A stretch of DNA of 64,000 bases from Ustilaginoidea virens. Its lineage: Eukaryota; Ascomycota; Sordariomycetes; Hypocreales; Clavicipitaceae. Positions within the stretch are counted from its first letter, which is position 1. The number at the start of each line of letters is the position of its first letter. The DNA lies in assembly GCF_000687475.1 (NCBI RefSeq), contig NC_057318.1:3782001-3846000 (forward strand). The letters are read 5' to 3'. Both the position numbers and the translations under genes were made by a program. Positions 44,654 to 56,104 of this stretch are shown in pieces. The notes below the pieces were generated by a model, which was not told where the DNA came from, did no database searches, and saw only the letters and a program-made list of their open reading frames with translations.

Positions 44654-44777
44654 CGATTTGGACATGGGACGGGGAAAGCAGCGGCCGAGCTGGCTGGCAA
44701 TGTCTGGGTCGTTACGCGACCGGGGAGAAAAGGCGCGCAGTCACCAGCCTTGGGCCTCTTGCCTTTCTTTTTCTTGG

Positions 44778-44828
<51 letters not shown>

Positions 44829-45509
44829 TTCCTCTCCCGGCCTTGTTTGCCTTTGCAAGTCGGCCGCTTGTGGTGGGCCTGGTGGTGCGTACATGCCCAA
44901 TGTTGATCAAGCTGAAAACTACCCAACGCGCTGTTGCGAAACTGCCGTTTTTGTTTTTTCCCTTCCTTGCTCCTTGTCCACCGCGTGGTTCGCAGTCTTG
45001 CTGCAACGCTTCCCGCTCTTCATGCTTCATGGACTTGTTGGTGCGGCCCCGCTGTGGTGTGCGTGCGCCGTGCGGCCTGGTGCTCTTCCTACTGTAGCAA
45101 CGCACTTGAATATGTAGCCGTGGGATTTATTCCTGGCCGCTAGGCTGATGCATGGCCCTTGGGAACAATCGCCCGTGACGAAAAGATAATCCACCAGAAG
45201 AGCCGTTGCCTGGCGCGCAGAGGCAGGCAGGCACCTACCCACGTCGCCTCGTCATATTCAATCTTGTCCCTCCATCATCTCCAGTGGGCCAACGTCAACG
45301 TCCCCCTCTGGTGGTGGGGATTTGGCTTTCCCCACAGCCATTTCGATTCGCGTTCAAACCACCCCCGGACGCTCTCCCTCCTTCTCCGCGTCGCGCGAAA
45401 TCCATCCAAGCCCGCTGTCACGGCGAGCCGCGCCCCAGCCGCAACTTTGCATCCCGCTTGCCCCCCCGGGCGCCAAATACAAGAGGAAACAGAAGAGGAG
45501 CATGACACG
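44654..45509. other. Intergenic DUF202 gene-HCS1 with (TTG)n
   Basis: 0.86 kb. A (TTG)n microsatellite occupies 44777-44827. The frame in phase with the helicase start stays open for over 100 codons upstream of 45510 but contains no in-frame ATG, so it is taken as leader. Confidence 0.5.
44777..44827 (+). repeat. (TTG)n microsatellite
   Basis: About 17 TTG triplets, 125 bp beyond the DUF202 stop codon, probably in its 3' UTR. Confidence 0.9.
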
Positions 45510-47992
45510 ATGCCGTCCGCGGATCCGCTCGACGTCCGCGCCTTTGCCAACACCCAGCTCCTCCTGCTGGACCACGAGCTCCAGAGCGAAATCGACGAGA
45601 CCAGCCAGCTCGTCTCCAACCACAGCCCCGCCGGCCTGCAGCGGGCCGGCCTGGCAATCACCAACCTGGTCGTCTCGTCCCAGCGAACCGGCCTGGGGGG
45701 CAGGACGCTGCTCCAACTGGGCCCCGACGGCGCCACCCGCAGCACCGTCGAGCTGCCAGAGCACGGCATCCGGACGGGGGACATTGTTCTCGTGGCGGAG
45801 CAGCCCGCGGGCAGTGCCAGGAAGAGAGAGGTCCGGGAGCTGGAGAAGAAGGGCTCCAGGGGCGTCGTGACCAAGGTGCAGAGGGCTTCTGTGAATGTCG
45901 CCCTGGACGACGACGCGGACGAGGCTGCCTTTTCGGGGAGGGTCTGGCTGGTCCGGCTCGCCGATGAAGTGACGTACAAGCGGTGCGTGAGACTGCCTGT
46001 TTGCTCCTGTTCTTTTCTGTTGTGCTCGGTTCTGCCGGCGAGAGGAAACCGGTCCTAATGCGCGGGCGGACCGGACCGTAGCATGAGCCTTGCCATGACC
46101 AAGTTGCAAAAGATGGGCGAGGCCGAGTATTCAAGCTTTGTCAGGGTCCTGTTTGGCCTCTCCAGCCCGTCGCCCGTCGCGCAGGACCTGCAAGATGCCG
46201 ACGTTGGTCCGGTAGAGTGGGTTGACGCCGCCTTGAATGACTCCCAAAAGGACGCAATCCGCTTCGCCTTGGCCTCTAGAGAGATTGCTCTCGTCCACGG
46301 ACCGCCAGGGGTGAGCACCATGTGTTTCTTGCACGCCCCCCTTGCATGTCATCACACTGACTTTGTTGAGTACCCAAGACAGGCAAGACGCACACCCTCG
46401 TAGAGCTCATTCTCCAACTGGTCAAGCGAAACCAGAGGGTCTTGGTATGCGGCCCCTCCAACGTATCCGTCGACAACATTGTCGAGCGGCTCTCGCCTCA
46501 CAAAATTCCCATCCTCCGGCTCGGCCACCCGGCGCGTCTTCTCCCCTCCGTCCTAAACCACTCGCTCGACGTCCTCACCAGCACCTCCGAAGCAGGCGCA
46601 ATAGTCAAGGGCGTCCGGGCGGAAATGGACGCGCAGCAGGCATCCGTCAAGAAGACAAGGAGCGGCAGGGAGCGGCGCGAGATATACGCCAACCTCAAGG
46701 AGCTCCGGAAGGAGTATCGCGAGCGCGAGCGCAAGTGCGTGAGCGACCTCGTGGCGGGGAGCAAGGTCGTCCTGGCTACGCTGCACGGCGCCGGCGGGTT
46801 CCAGCTGCGAAACGACGAGTTTGACGTCGTCGTCATCGACGAGGCCAGCCAGGCGCTTGAGGCGCAGTGCTGGGTTCCGCTGCTGTCGGCGAGGAAAGCC
46901 GTGTGCGCGGGCGATCACCTGCAGCTGCCGCCCACCATCAAGTCGCTCAACTCGGGGGGCAGGGCAAAGGCCGGAGACGAAGCGCTGCCGCTCATCAAGG
47001 GCATGACCCTCGAAACCACCCTCTTCGATCGGCTGCTGGCGCTGCACGGCCCCAGCATCAAGAGAATGCTCACCACGCAATACCGGATGCACGAGAGCAT
47101 CATGAGGTTCCCCTCCAGCGAGCTGTACGAGGGGAAGCTCGTCGCCGCCGATTCGGTCAGGGCGAGGCTGCTGAAGGACGTCGAGTACGACGTCCTGGAC
47201 AACGAGGACACCAACGAGCCTCTCATCTTTATAGACACCCAGGGGGGAGATTTTCAAGAGAAGAATGAGCAAGACGAAAAGGAGGGGCCGAGGAGCACAA
47301 AGGCCAGCCTCCTTGGCGAGAGCAAGAGCAACGAGTTGGAGGCGGCGCTGGTTCGGCAACACGTCAGACGACTCGTTGACGCAGGGGTTCGCCCAGAAGA
47401 TGTTGCCGTCATTACCCCGTACAATGCCCAGGTTGGTTTGTGCACCACTTGCTGATTCCCCGTCTTTCTTCCCTTTCTCTCTCTCCCCCTCTTCTCGTTC
47501 CCAGTCTAACGCCGTTCAAGCTGGGTGTACTGGCTCCCCTCAAGGAAACCTTCCCCGGCATCGAGCTAGGCAGCGTAGATGGCTTCCAGGGCCGAGAAAA
47601 GGAAGTCGTGGTCGTCAGCCTCGTGCGGAGCAACCCCGACGGCGAGGTCGGGTTCCTCGGAGAAAAGAGGCGACTCAACGGTATGGCAAGCCCGATTTTG
47701 AAGCCCATTCATTGCCGCGTGGAGTGAGGATTCTGACAGGTGCTCAGTGGCCATGACGCGTCCAAAGCGCTCGCTTGTGGTTATTGGAGACTCAGAGACA
47801 GTCAAGAGGTAAGAAATGCCAAGTTTGGCAGGGCGTCTTCTGTCGAAGCATGTCTGCATGTCTGCATGTTCTGCGTTTTCGCGTTTACTGACTAGGCGTA
47901 GAGGAAGTCGTTTTCTTAAAAAGTGGATGGAGTTTCTGGAAGAGAATGCTGACCTCCGGTATCCTGATATTTCCACGCTCTCCCACAAATAA
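45510..47992 (+). CDS. HCS1: DNA helicase, Hcs1/SMUBP2 (IGHMBP2) family
   Basis: Six exons: 45510-45982, 46082-46310, 46379-47431, 47521-47680, 47748-47808, 47896-47992; 690 residues, close to yeast Hcs1 (683). Superfamily 1B motifs: Walker [14 protein letters not shown] (about 231-243), formed across the second intron; Walker [90 protein letters not shown]. The N-terminal SMUBP-1-like beta-barrel region precedes them. Yeast Hcs1 is a 5'-3' helicase associated with DNA polymerase alpha. The exon 3/4 boundary was set to acceptor ...TTCAAG at 47520 because only this keeps the frame into [13 protein letters not shown]; a nearer AG shifts the frame. Confidence 0.93.
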
Positions 47993-49848
47993 TCATGACC
48001 ATTTTTAAAGAAAAAGGTATGATAAAAAATATAAGCCAGCTACATTCATACATCCAGACCTGAAAACATGGCAAACAAAATCGAGTACTCGACAAGGCTG
48101 GAGGGCATCAAGACTTGCCCGAGGAGCAAAAAAAAGGGGAAAAAAGAAAGCATGTGCCAAATGAGACGAACTAGAGGTACTAGCCCAGGGAGTATGTCGG
48201 GAAGTTTGTCACGAGGAGTTTCATCGACCCGTTGCTGCTATCCCTATCCTCTGGGGCCTGGACTGCGACTGGTTTCAGGTCACACTGGTTGCGCAACGCG
48301 GAAAATTCGCGGGGGCATGGCCGCTTGGACACTGGTGCGGATGCTCTGTTCCATCTTTTCTTTTTCTGTTTTTGCTCTTTTCTGTTGAAATGGAATTACC
48401 GTGATACGCCGAGAGTCACGCTAGGAGCTTGGCTTACATGTCCGTGGGTTGCGGAGTATCCGGATTCTGGAGTCTGCGGCGCCGCCTTTCTACAGGGTGA
48501 GCCTCGAGCGGGCCGAAAGGCACTGGTAACTCCAAGGAAGTTCTGAAGCAAAAGCAATGGCGAGGCATAGTTGTCGCCTGGATACGTGGTGCTCACTGCT
48601 CAGCATCACTGCGTGCTCTATGCGAGTCTCTGTTGTGATTCGGTGTCGCCGTGTGACAGGCCATGTAATGGCGACCAAGACGAATCTCGTAGCCGCGCGT
48701 GGCAACCCACTTGCGCAATGTCAAGCCTCGCAACTTGGGCCGCGCACATGTAGATTAACTTACCAAAACGATGGCCTCGCATTCACTTGCCAAGAGATCG
48801 GCGTGGTTTGCGTGTTGTATCAGAGCGGGCGAATCAAAGCCCAAAGACCAAAGCTCGTCGGGGCTTCCGCCTGTCCAAGTTGAGAAACCAGGGTTCCGGC
48901 GACGGGACGAGATATTTCTAGGTGGCGTTGGCTTTAAGGGCGGAGGGCTGATCTGAGGAGAAACCAAGGAACATGGGCCACGGAACGTTGTCCATCAGTG
49001 AGCACCGGTTCCTGAATTGTACCGTGTACGGAGCAGCAACGAAGTGTATGAGTCTGCCAAGGTTGGCGGAGGAATGGCGCCCAATCAGACTGTTTCCGCC
49101 GGCCTGCCTCTTGCCCGATATGGACGGCTTCGGACGGGCTTTGACCAGGCGGCACATGAAACATGAAACCCCCCCCCCCCCCCACAAATGCCCGGGCAGC
49201 AACATTGTAGCTGCGGCACGGGTCATCCGTCGCGTTGTTCCATAATGCCGACCTGAGCAAGGTAGGCAGGAAGGCAGGCAGTCAGGCACCCAGAAACGCG
49301 ATCAAGCATAATGACACAATGATGCGCAAGAGGAGTTGGGTTCCCGGGGGCAGTGCAGACGGGATTAACTCGCATGGCGCCAAGCTGTCAGGGCAAACCC
49401 GTGCTCTTCCTGGTCGACGCAAGGAGAGATGAGACGTCCATCTGCAAGGGGATTTGCCATGTAGCGAATTGGCGCCGAAATGTCCGCAAGAACTGGCGAC
49501 AAGGGTTTGCGGCCCTTTCGACAACCAGCCAATCCCAAGACAAGATGACGAGGCGGCATTCCTCACTGTAGAGAATGAGCATGCTTGAATTGGGCAGACA
49601 TGATGCTGCCTGCATGATCGACGCCAACGCCATCGGCTGGTTGCTGCAGTGCTTCTCTTTAGACCCAAGGGCAGGCTAGTGTGGCGGCGAGGCAGCGAAA
49701 AAGCAGAACAGATGGGTCACTCTCGAACCAGCATTGCTTGGTCGCGCCAAAGAAAACGGAGCCTTCAGGAGCTCTCACCCTGCCATGGTTTCGAATTTTT
49801 CACGCAGGGAAAAGAAAAGGAAAAAAAAGAAGAAAAATTGACCCACAT

Positions 49849-49880
<32 letters not shown>
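49849..49880 (+). repeat. 32-nucleotide G run
   Basis: An uninterrupted homopolymer of G following an A-rich purine stretch (49808-49838). It is either a genuine extreme tract or an assembly-sensitive site. Confidence 0.85.
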
Positions 49881-51036
49881 CGTGGTAATGTTGCAGGCGG
49901 CTGACATTGGTTTCATAGGTAGGTAGATAGATGCCTTGTGTGGCAGGATGCCTGTCTGTCCGAGGCGAAACAGCAGAAGCTCACCATCACAAACCACTTG
50001 CTGCAGCCCATGTCTTTAAGCACGAGGAGCAACAGCGACAAGAAGAAAAGCAAACAGAGAGACGTGGCCGCGGCCCCCCAATAACAAAATTCTCAGTACG
50101 TGACGAAAATGGACTCGGGTCGGCACCTCAATTCTCATTACACGTCCGTCGTAGGAACCATCGGGTATCATGATGCGCCTGGCATGCGGTGGTGCGACGT
50201 GTGACCTGGCTTTTCCGGTTTCGGGGATACTTGGAGTTACCACGGTAGGCGAACCAGGGAAAGAGATTCGAACTCTTCTGGAATCTGGAGGTCTTGGGGG
50301 CGAGGCACGAATTATTTATCGAATGAGCCACATGGATGGATCAAGCCAGGACTCACAACAATCAAGCTTTTTATCCGTACATCAGTCGCAACGTCATGGG
50401 TCCCTTTACTATTGTCTGGACAGCAGCAGTCATGCCTGAAAAGAGAAGACTGTTTTCGTCGGGCGGCATTAGATGGATGCATTGAGGTGATGTTTGTGAG
50501 GCGAGTGAGCTGGATATGGCATTTGAACAGACTACTTGGCTTCTCTCGGCATCGAGTGGTGGTGGCGACAGGAGAGATTTGCTTTGTTCCATGACATTGC
50601 TGCCGCCGTGGTAGTCAGAAAAAGGACGCTTCCGCGACCAGAGAATCAGCCATAGATTCCGACCAAGAGGAAGCGTTCAGGTTGAAGTCGGATAAATCAC
50701 TGCTTGCAAGATTTGGTTGCAGGGCTTCTTCAACCACAAAAAGCATCCCGCAAGCTTCCATGCCTGATAGGCTGATACTATTCAGAATGGGACACGGAGC
50801 CTTCCTCTTCCTTGGTAAGAAGGATGGGCTGGGCTTCATCCAAACAGGCGAGCGACTCGCTCGCTCCTTCCCTGTTGAACAAACGTGGCGTGGTGCTGAC
50901 CAACCATCCCTTTGAGCGTCGAAAAGCAGAAGGCAAGTAGGGGGGGGGCAAGAGCGAGACAGGACTTGGAGGCCGACCATTGGGGGCAGAGCCCGTTACC
51001 TTTCATGCTGGAGAGACCTGCTTTTGGACTCGAGAG

Positions 51037-51106
51037 GTATGTAGGTAACTACCTCCTACCTACCAGGTAGGTATGTACCTACCTATGTAGGTACATAGGT
51101 AGGCTG
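51037..51106. repeat. TAGGTA/TACCTA inverted-repeat array
   Basis: Dense alternating GTAGGTA and TACCTAC units give several overlapping palindromes that could fold into cruciforms. Confidence 0.8.
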
Positions 51107-51510
51107 CATGGTCATGGGAGAACTGGCTCTGGGGGGTTTTACTCCGTACTCTGTGCCCGGTGCCACCTGTGCCCTGCCTGTGTCAGATCATGGCCTGGGG
51201 TGTTGTCAAGCTACATACCTATGTGGTGTCTGGTGGGTCTCGCGGCCTGCCTGTCCTTGTCCTGCCTTGTGCTCCACGATGCGGTTCCGATTTGCCTGAA
51301 TGGTTCGTCCTGGCTTGGATGCCGCTGTCTGCAGATGCAATGCGCAAATGGTTGGTGTACAGCGGATGGACAAGTGGTGCGATACGTCCGGTGAATGCTG
51401 TTCTTGTTAGGGCCCAAAAGAGTTGGTCCAATGCCGAGCCGCGAGCCAGTAAACAAACATGCTGGTCTGATGGCACAGCTTTCCCACGATGCATTGCAAG
51501 TCTGGCTGGA

Positions 51511-51551
51511 ACCAACAAAACCAGCAAAACCAGCAAAACCAGCAAAACCAG
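51511..51551 (+). repeat. 9-bp repeat AAAACCAGC
   Basis: Four tandem units of a 9 bp sequence in the gene-free region. Confidence 0.85.
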
Positions 51552-53263
51552 GACCAGACTGGATCAAACCAGCTGTTCCCCCGCCGGACGCTTCCCGCGC
51601 ACCACATGGGCAATGGGTCGCGACTCGCCATGATCAATCCTACGCGGCTACGACGCACGCCTCCCGTCTGTGTCTGGGTGCTGTGCTCTGCAACGTTGTT
51701 GCTGGCGTCAAGATTCGGCGTCAAGCTTAGGCGTCGCCCTCGGCCTGCGCCCTCCTTTGCCCCCCGCCAAGCGGCTCCGGGTGGATGCAAACAAGCTCCT
51801 TGTTCCAACTTGCGTCAACCCATCGCCAACGCTAACCCGCGACGTGACATATGTACGGCATCTTGTCCCCGTCATATCTCGATAGTACTCCGTACATGCC
51901 CCCGACCCCGTCGATTCCCGGCTCAAGCTGACCTGGATAGTCGCGCATGGTTTCTTTTTTACTAAGCCCTCCATCTGCTGCTTCTGCGGCCTGTCGGGTC
52001 GACCACCTGCTGCCTGGTACCAGATTCACCTACCCCCTCCACCTTTTCCCTGTCTCGTCTGTTCCTCTCGGGCCTCTTGTGGCAGCATGTCTGACATGCT
52101 GTTGTCATAGGTTCCTGCGCGGGCCAGTCAATCACCAGCGTTATAAAACATCTGGTACCTTGTCTGTCATGCCCATCCCGCTGCATCTGAACCTGTCAAT
52201 CAGTCCTTAGCCCGTGCAAGCCTACATGTTCGGTACCTAACATGCCACTGTACTGGTACGGTACTGTAAGTCACAGCCACCAAGTCTCCACAAGTTAGTA
52301 CCACAAAGAGTAGTACCTACCTACCTTAGGTACCCACGTACCTACGTACGTCGCAGTGGTGCCAGGCAGGTTCCACTGTCCGCCCCTCCGCGCAGCACGC
52401 CGGGCAGACTCTCCCCTGTGAGCTATTATTTGCATTATTGCTTCAAACGTGCTGCTAGCAAAGACCCGGGCTTTTGCTTGCGGTTGACGCAGCAGCCATG
52501 TTTCACCCTTCTTCACCTTGCTTGTTCCTGTGCCTTGCCTGTTCGGGCGCCCGTCCGCAACCTCCGATTTTGACTCGATTTGACCTTTGGCAGGTGCACC
52601 GCACGCACACCCCTCCTTCCTCCTAAGACTTGGCCGGTGTCTCCGCCACCTGCCACCTGCCACCTGCCTCCTGCCACCTGCCACGAGTCTGTCCGTCTGG
52701 TTGGACCAGACAGACGTAGACAAGAAACCATTTATAGCATCGTGCGTGGTAGCTGCCCGCTGCTGAGCCTCCCTCTCGCCCTCGCAGACTTCTTCTTTTC
52801 TTTCCTTCCCGTCCACTTGCAGCTTTGTTTGGCTGAGGGAGGGCTTCTTTGCACACAACGCAGGAGCCAATCAATCTCGGGTTGCTGGGCCCTGTTGCGC
52901 TTCATCACCATGGCCATGATGCCCCAGTTGCTCGCCTGCCCCAGTCTGTAGATGCTTCTTCACTCCTTTGACCCTTTGGCTTTTGCCTGCCATCGTTTAC
53001 CTTCTTTGCTGTAGCTGGTTCCTGCCGTCTTTCCGTTTCCGAGCTTCACTCGTTGTGTTATCCGGTCAAGCGTCATGTGCTGCTGCTGAACGACAAAACC
53101 CAGCCTTCGAACAGACCGAAATCAGCTCATTGTTCCAACTGACTGGACTATACGATTCTCTATTCTTTTCTTTGTTGTCCCCTTTTGCCCTCTTCTCGGC
53201 ATCTTCTTGATGAAGCATCGCCTATCACCGCGGATCCCTTCGACTTGTACATCATTTCCTACC

Positions 53264-55439
53264 ATGGCTTGGAAATCCGCTTCTAATGGCAACGGCCGTA
53301 GATTATCCAAGCCTATCCGCGGCCAAATCTCAAATCCCATTCTCCTTCCAAACCCTCCGGACGAGGCCCTCTCCACGGAAGAACAAGCCGTGACTAGGGC
53401 GAATGTGGTTGATAGTCGGGGAAATGACAAGGTGCTGGGTCCGCAAACCTCAAGCGGCAGCAGCCTGGACCAAACCGTCGTCAACCATCAGACACATGAT
53501 GCTCCCGGCAGCGTGGATTCTGCCATGGTAACCCACACGCCCAACGTGACGCCTTCAACACCAGTACAGGCTCCCGGTTCACCGAATGCGTCGACGGACT
53601 CATCCACTCATTCTCGCCAGTCCATATCTGTGGCAGATGTGGACGCCCAAAACGACAAGAGGGCTAGCACCACTAAGCCTCAACTGAAAAAATCCGTCTT
53701 TCGATCAGCCCTGAGTAAGCTGTTTGGCCGGAAGAAAAGGGGCCAAAGCAGGGGCGCAGCTCGCTTATCGGACCCAAAGACGATGCTACCAGCTTCCAAC
53801 AACGCGCCTAAAAAGGAGCATAGAAGTGTAAGTGTGAGCTGGAACAATGGCACTGCTGCTGCCTCGCTAACATTTCGCGTAGGACCCAACTTACATGCGG
53901 CCAAACCATGTCCAGGCAAACCCAAATCGATCCTTTTCAATGCCAATTACTGATCATCACCTTGCACTGGGCTCACATTCGATAAAAGACGAAGACGTTT
54001 TGCTCGTCCAAAATGTCCGCAACTCGTTGAGCGCAGAAAAGAGACTTTCTGGCAAATGCTTGCCCAGCTTTTCGTACCCGACATATCCAGCTTGCACTGG
54101 CTGGAACGATGGCTCCAAACTGGCCGGACTATCTCCACGACCCGCCAGCTCCCAAGATAGGAGGAGCCGAGGAATGACGGGCCTCAATCACGATTCCAGG
54201 GAGATTGGTCGCGCTATTTCGAGCGACTGCCATGGACTCAAGCGCCGCTCAAGAAGTGTATCCGAAATACCAAAGCTTGGGCCTCCTTCATCATCAGCCG
54301 AAGAGGAGGTACGACGACACAGCGCCGAGATTCGCTTCTGGAGAGAGAGTTATGCGGCTCCATTCGCGTCCCAGACCTCTGCCAAAACGGATGACGAGCT
54401 TGTGCAGTTGCAAAATAGCAGTTTGGATGACATGGCGTCGATTGATGCCGAACGACCTGTCACGCCTGAGCCAGCCGTTGCTGCGGCTCAGACGAGTGAC
54501 GAGGGCGGGAAATTTGCTAGCCCATCTAGGTCGGCATACACCCTGGAAACCTTGGGACCTGTCGCTCTTGAAAACCGGGTCGATAATCTTGAGACGCGTA
54601 TGAGTCGGTTGGAGGGTATTGTACTCCAAATCGGCAATGGCATTCAAGCACTTCGCCTGCAATCGAACAATGAAAACCGGCAATCTGGCCCGCGACCAGT
54701 GCAAGGGAGGAGGGACGAGCATGCTGCAAGGTCGGTGCTGCTGCAGCCCTGCGATATGGAGTTGGAGGGAGGCCCACGACGAAGCACCATTCGTCCAGAC
54801 ACTCGTCTTTCCGATGCATCAAACATGTCTCTTGGCGAGACCAACGACACAACTCCACGCGCTACCATTCTGCCTTTAATTGATGTGCCAACGCAACCAG
54901 ACGGCACAGATGAAATCACCAGCGATTCACCAGCAGCCATACCTTCTGAGCAGTATACTAGTCTGCTTGGTTTGTTGGAGACCGAAAGGCTAGCGCGAGT
55001 AGCCCTGGAGGCTCAAGTGAGAAGTCTGAGTCGCCAAATGCAGTTTGTGAACAAAAGCTTGGCGTACACGAACACGGACCACAGCGAAGCTCCGTCTTTG
55101 GACAGATCTTTCGGCGAGGTGTCGACTTTCGACCACGAGGAGGAGGACGATTCCAGTCGCCGACTAACGGCCACTGCCTACCATTATGACACATTAGCGC
55201 TCGACGACTCTGGAGTGATCACCGACAATCGATCAGATAACGAGTATACCGAGTCGTTTGTCACACCTGCAGAGACCAGCGATAATGTTTTCAGCGGTTA
55301 TGAAGATGAGAATGACACCATAACGGTGGAGCAGGCCAGGAAAATGTCGCTTTTCACATTTGGCCATGCATCAGCCATTCCCGACAAGGCAACGGCAAGC
55401 TGCCGCCGCACAGGCTGCATAGATGCTTTGGGTGTCTAG
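53264..55439 (+). CDS. Uncharacterised coiled-coil protein
   Basis: Two exons, 53264-53827 and 53883-55439, intron 55 bp with GTAAGT donor; 706 residues. I do not recognise a named family. The N-terminal 150 residues are Ser/Thr/Pro-rich, then a basic patch KSVFRSALSKLFGRKKRGQSR. The exon junction gives KKEHRS-DPTYMRPNHVQANP. A predicted coiled coil lies around LENRVDNLETRMSRLEGIVL, and a second around LLETERLARVALEAQVRSLS. The C-terminal third is acidic (DHEEEDDSSRR, DNRSDNEYTESF) and ends in MSLFTFGHASAIPDK. Start 53264 (ACCATGG) has the better context; ATG 53210 in frame would add 18 residues. No membrane segment or enzyme motif is seen. A scaffold or cytoskeleton-associated protein is a guess from the layout only. 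Confidence 0.8.
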
Positions 55440-56104
55440 CTTGGCCATCGTTTTGGCCCCGATATACTGGCATTGGAGGCGTGATTAATTATGCTAATGT
55501 TTTTGACCTTTTCTCGTGACGCAAATGGAGAACTGCGGATGAATGATTGAAGGACGGCTTTTGCCCATTTCATCATATACCCCGGGCAAAGACAGGCGGG
55601 AGAGCTGTACAGCTTAGGTGGAAAATGATATAATGGATTTTGATGTTGATTAAACAGTGGTGTGACACGTGCGGTCATACACACTTGCGATGACAAAATG
55701 TAGTTTGGGCGATTGCGAGCAAGAAGCATTACTTTCTATTCCCCTGTCTTGTCTCTCTCTATCTCCCCTTTTTTTTGTCCCTCTCCCCTGTGGTAGGGGT
55801 TATGAATCACTGGCAGTGAATGATGTGGAAAACTCATGTGCTATGAGGAGCTAAAAAAAGTTGAATTGATTTGGTACTTTTGTTGTCTCGTGATGCAGTG
55901 TCTGTCTAATGCTTCGCTGTGTCGCCAATCGATATACCTGCCTTGGATACAAATACAAGCACATCCTGAAGATGATGTGCCGTGGTCAGTTTGCCTGTAA
56001 AATGCTCTCTCTCCCGAAACGCAAGTTTCATTGAAAGAAGCAAGTGAGAAGATAAAAAAAATGAAACCCCCCCCCCACGAGCGGTATAAATGCTCCGCGT
56101 ACCC
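55440..56104. other. Convergent spacer, uncharacterised gene/OCT1
   Basis: 665 bp between two converging 3' ends. A C8 run lies at about 56069-56077. No gene seen. Confidence 0.5.

Larger units (their letters stand above)
47993..53263. other. Gene-free 5.3 kb region
   Basis: No frame shows a known domain. It contains poly-C (49171-49182), a run of 32 G (49849-49880), AGGTA/TACCT palindromic arrays (51037-51106 and 52310-52350), exact TACTCCGTA at 51140 and 51886, and a 9 bp AAAACCAGC array (51511-51551). The promoter and leader of the next gene are at its right end, which is strongly pyrimidine-rich (52960-53200). Confidence 0.5.

Noticed and set aside
45159..45509. In-frame extension of the helicase ORF to the left
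   Set aside because: The frame is open but contains no ATG before 45510; only TTG would start it. Non-AUG initiation cannot be excluded but nothing supports it.
47506..47520. Alternative acceptor for HCS1 exon 4 at ...CCCAG (47504)
   Set aside because: It shifts the frame after PYNAQ; the acceptor ending at 47520 restores LGVLAPLKE in phase.
50240..50340. tRNA-like sequence on the minus strand (T-arm AAGAG-TTCGAAT-CTCTT with an upstream TGGCTCATTCG resembling box A)
   Set aside because: The T-arm is perfect, but I cannot pair a D-stem or anticodon stem and the acceptor strands match only about 4 of 7. At best a decayed tRNA copy; tRNAscan-SE would decide.
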